Below the pieces are notes generated by a model. It was given only the letters and a program-made list of their open reading frames with translations, was not told the origin of the DNA and made no database searches. From Roseitranquillus sp963749675 (GTDB lineage Bacteria; Pseudomonadota; Alphaproteobacteria; Rhodobacterales; Rhodobacteraceae): DNA of 64,000 nt. This document shows positions 62,467 through 64,000 of the stretch, piece after piece. The translations under genes were made by a program, and so were the position numbers. The stretch covers positions 1-64,000 of the forward strand of contig CAVVNT010000007.1 of assembly GCA_963749675.1 (NCBI GenBank), read 5' to 3'. The stretch's first letter is position 1. The number at the start of each line of letters is the position of its first letter.

Positions 62467-62812
62467 AGGCGATGCGGGCGACCTCCGACGGCACGGTGAA
62501 GACGACGTGGAAGTACTCCACCGGCAAGAGGTCCTCGGCCCGCGCCGCCATCCAGTCCCGCGCCGCGGGACCTTGGCACTTCGGGCAGTGCCGGTTCTTG
62601 CATGAGTTGTACGCAACGTGCCGATGGCCGCACTTCGTGCACGCCGCCACACGTGCCCGCCGAGCGCCTCCGTCCGGCAGGCTTCGATCGCCGATATCAC
62701 CTTGAGCTGGGTCAGGCCGACATGCCCGGCATGGGCCCGCCGCCACGCGGGACCATAGGCACGGAAGATGTCGGCGATCTCCAGCCGTCCCGGGGCCACC
62801 CCGGCCCGGGCG

Positions 62813-63700
62813 CTATTCCAGGCCGCGCCTCATCGTCTGGTCCTGAAGCTGCTTCAGCCGCTCGAACGGGCTCACGGTGTCGCGGATCGTCTTCGTGGCG
62901 ACATGGGTATACTGCGCGGTGCTTGTCAGCTTGGCATGACCGAGCAGCACCTGGATGACGCGCACGTCGGTGTTCGCCTCGAGCAGGTGTGTGGCGAAGC
63001 TGTGGCGGAGCGTGTGCAGGGTCGCCTGACAGGAAATGCCGGCCATATGCTTGGCCGAATTGAAGGCCCGATTGAGCTGGCGCGGCGACAACGGGTTGAT
63101 CTTCGGCTTGCCCGGAAAAAGCCAGCCCTCTGGTCGGGACTCGCTCCAGTAGTCGCGCAAGAGGTCGAGAAGGCGGGGCGAGAGCATCGCCTTGCGATGC
63201 CTGCCGCCCTTGCCGTTGTCGACGTGGATCAGCATGCGGTCGCTGTCGATGTTCGTGACCTTCAGGTTGCAGACCTCGGAGGCGCGCAGCCCCGCCCCAT
63301 AGCTGATGCCGAGCGCTGCACGGTACGTCATGCCCGGGCCGGGAACCGCCGCCAGCAGGTCGGCAACCTCCTCGACGCTCAGGACGACCGGCAGCTTCCG
63401 CGGGTGCCGGCGGAACTGCATGTACCGCTTCATCTCCTCGCGCCCGCAGGTCACGCCGAAGAAGAACCGCAGCGAGATGATGCGCACGTTGAACGTCGGC
63501 GCCGACACGCCGGTGTCCGTCATGTGAAGCTGGTAGGCCCGCAGCTCCTCCGGTGTCGCCGTGTCCGGGGCGCGCCCGAGGAACGCGGCGAAATCCCTGA
63601 CCCCCCGGATATGAGCCAGCTGCGTCTTCTCGGCCATGCCACGGATGCGCATGTCCTCGATCATCCGCTCGCGCAGCGGCGTGGTCCTCTCCTCTTTCAT
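62813..63700 (-). CDS. Tyrosine recombinase (integrase) of the IS91-like element
   Basis: This 295-residue phage-integrase-type recombinase has a SAM-like core-binding domain (RMIEDMRIRGMAEKTQLAHI). The catalytic residues are Arg in YGAGLRASEVCNLKV, Lys in GKGGRHRKAML, HxxR in TLHTLRHSFATHLL, His in IQVLLGHAKLTSTAQYTHV and the Tyr in that same stretch. It ends 14 bases before the IS91-type transposase start, the usual pairing in IS91 relatives that carry an accessory recombinase. ATG 63700 is chosen (MKEERTTPLRERM). It is intact although its partner is broken. Confidence 0.88.
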   Translation of the reverse strand: MKEERTTPLRERMIEDMRIRGMAEKTQLAHIRGVRDFAAFLGRAPDTATPEELRAYQLHMTDTGVSAPTFNVRIISLRFFFGVTCGREEMKRYMQFRRHPRKLPVVLSVEEVADLLAAVPGPGMTYRAALGISYGAGLRASEVCNLKVTNIDSDRMLIHVDNGKGGRHRKAMLSPRLLDLLRDYWSESRPEGWLFPGKPKINPLSPRQLNRAFNSAKHMAGISCQATLHTLRHSFATHLLEANTDVRVIQVLLGHAKLTSTAQYTHVATKTIRDTVSPFERLKQLQDQTMRRGLE

Positions 63701-64000
63701 GGGAACCTCCTGTCTGACGATTGAGAAGGTCCCAATCGTCAGTCCGAGAAGCCCGGTCAGAGAAGCGCGGAGGTCGGGGTAGAATCCACCGTCAGCCACA
63801 GGCGCCAATGCCGCGAGAGCGGCTTAGTCCATCCGCCCTTTCTGCGAGAGGACTCGCAGATCCAGATGGATGGCGCCGCCGCAGCGACAGGCCGGTCCGT
63901 CCCGCAATCCGGACCCTGAAGCGCCCGTCAAGCCCCGGTCTCCGGGCTCAACCCTAGCCCAGCCCCTCTTCCACCTCACGCTGGTCGCCGGCGGTCGCTT
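63701..64000. other. No recognisable gene
   Basis: The last 300 bases hold only short frames on both strands with no domain match I recognise. The region upstream of the recombinase start presumably includes its promoter and the outer end of the IS91-like element. Confidence 0.35.

Larger units (their letters stand above)
60310..62799 (-). pseudogene. IS91-family (Y2-type) transposase, interrupted and internally inverted
   Basis: Read on minus from 62799: GRLEIADIFRAYGPAWRRAH, a frame change near 62650, then the zinc finger CTKCGHRHVAYNSCKNRHCP and VVFTVPSEVARIA. The next coding stretch (62308-62466) is on the plus strand. Minus-strand sequence resumes at 62305 with RRLFLDGLSALHGAGKLAFF and runs to VLAYL at 62115. 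An IS110-like element (60733-62114) intervenes, after which the transposase continues as SRYTHRVAISNSRLVSADAD and MRLSTDEFIRRFLLHVLPD. It ends at 60310 with a CPECGGPMRIIE zinc ribbon. About 35 residues after HHPHVH are missing. It is not functional. Confidence 0.82.

Overview
The window is G+C-rich throughout, roughly two thirds by eye, with GTG and TTG starts and tightly overlapping operons. The gene set points to an alphaproteobacterium, probably Rhodobacterales, Rhizobiales or Rhodospirillales: an FCD-type GntR regulator beside a TRAP malonate system, a GlpSTPQUV glycerol ABC transporter, a CheB-CheR-PAS-HWE kinase and a DmdA-like methyltransferase. The organism assignment is inference from gene content.

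Layout. 1-6787: end of an enolase-superfamily gene, then a divergent peptide-type ABC transporter (two ATPases and an FCD GntR regulator on minus; binding protein and two permeases on plus) with a palindrome between the arms. 7049-9053: an eroded IS110-type transposase and a zinc-binding peptidase-like gene. 9164-15265: class IV aminotransferase, broken RTX gene, sulfotransferase-like gene, Gfo/Idh/MocA oxidoreductase, VOC protein and a membrane diguanylate cyclase. 15550-21978: a malonate catabolic locus, with a MatR-like regulator divergent from a TRAP transporter, malonyl-CoA decarboxylase and malonyl-CoA synthetase. 22111-29341: GlpR divergent from a glycerol ABC transporter operon. 29578-33433: a giant CheB/CheR/PAS/HWE histidine kinase and its response regulator. 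33530-43010: a minus-strand catabolic and transport cluster (GMC oxidoreductase, enolase-superfamily enzyme, DAO-type oxidase, polyamine-type ABC transporter) with a divergent aldo/keto reductase.

43088-53636 is the most unusual part: nine minus-strand genes, nearly all overlapping by 1 or 4 bases. They encode a methyltransferase, a UDP-glucuronate decarboxylase-like enzyme, three CgeB-like glycosyltransferases, a GT4 glycosyltransferase, a B12-binding-type radical SAM protein, a glycosidase-like/CDP-sugar-epimerase fusion and another epimerase. The set reads as an assembly line for a modified oligosaccharide whose product cannot be named from sequence.

53797-64000 is a mobile-element zone. 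Two nearly identical 1.49 kb IS5-type elements flank a DmdA-like gene and the wreckage of an amide/peptide uptake operon. The first copy landed exactly on the start codon of a small gene. Beyond lies an IS91-like element (tyrosine recombinase plus Y2-type transposase) that has an internal inverted segment and a complete IS110/IS1111-like element inserted into it.

A recurring oddity is single-base frameshifts, nearly all +1, in transporter genes (near 832, 3636, 3710, 3998, 4392, 16763, 16829, 23843, 34594, 35121, 35240, 35462, 35553, 35600 and 36660). Other long genes, including a 3.5 kb kinase and the 10.5 kb glycan operon, are clean. These may be sequencing indels or true decay; each affected gene is described as one locus.
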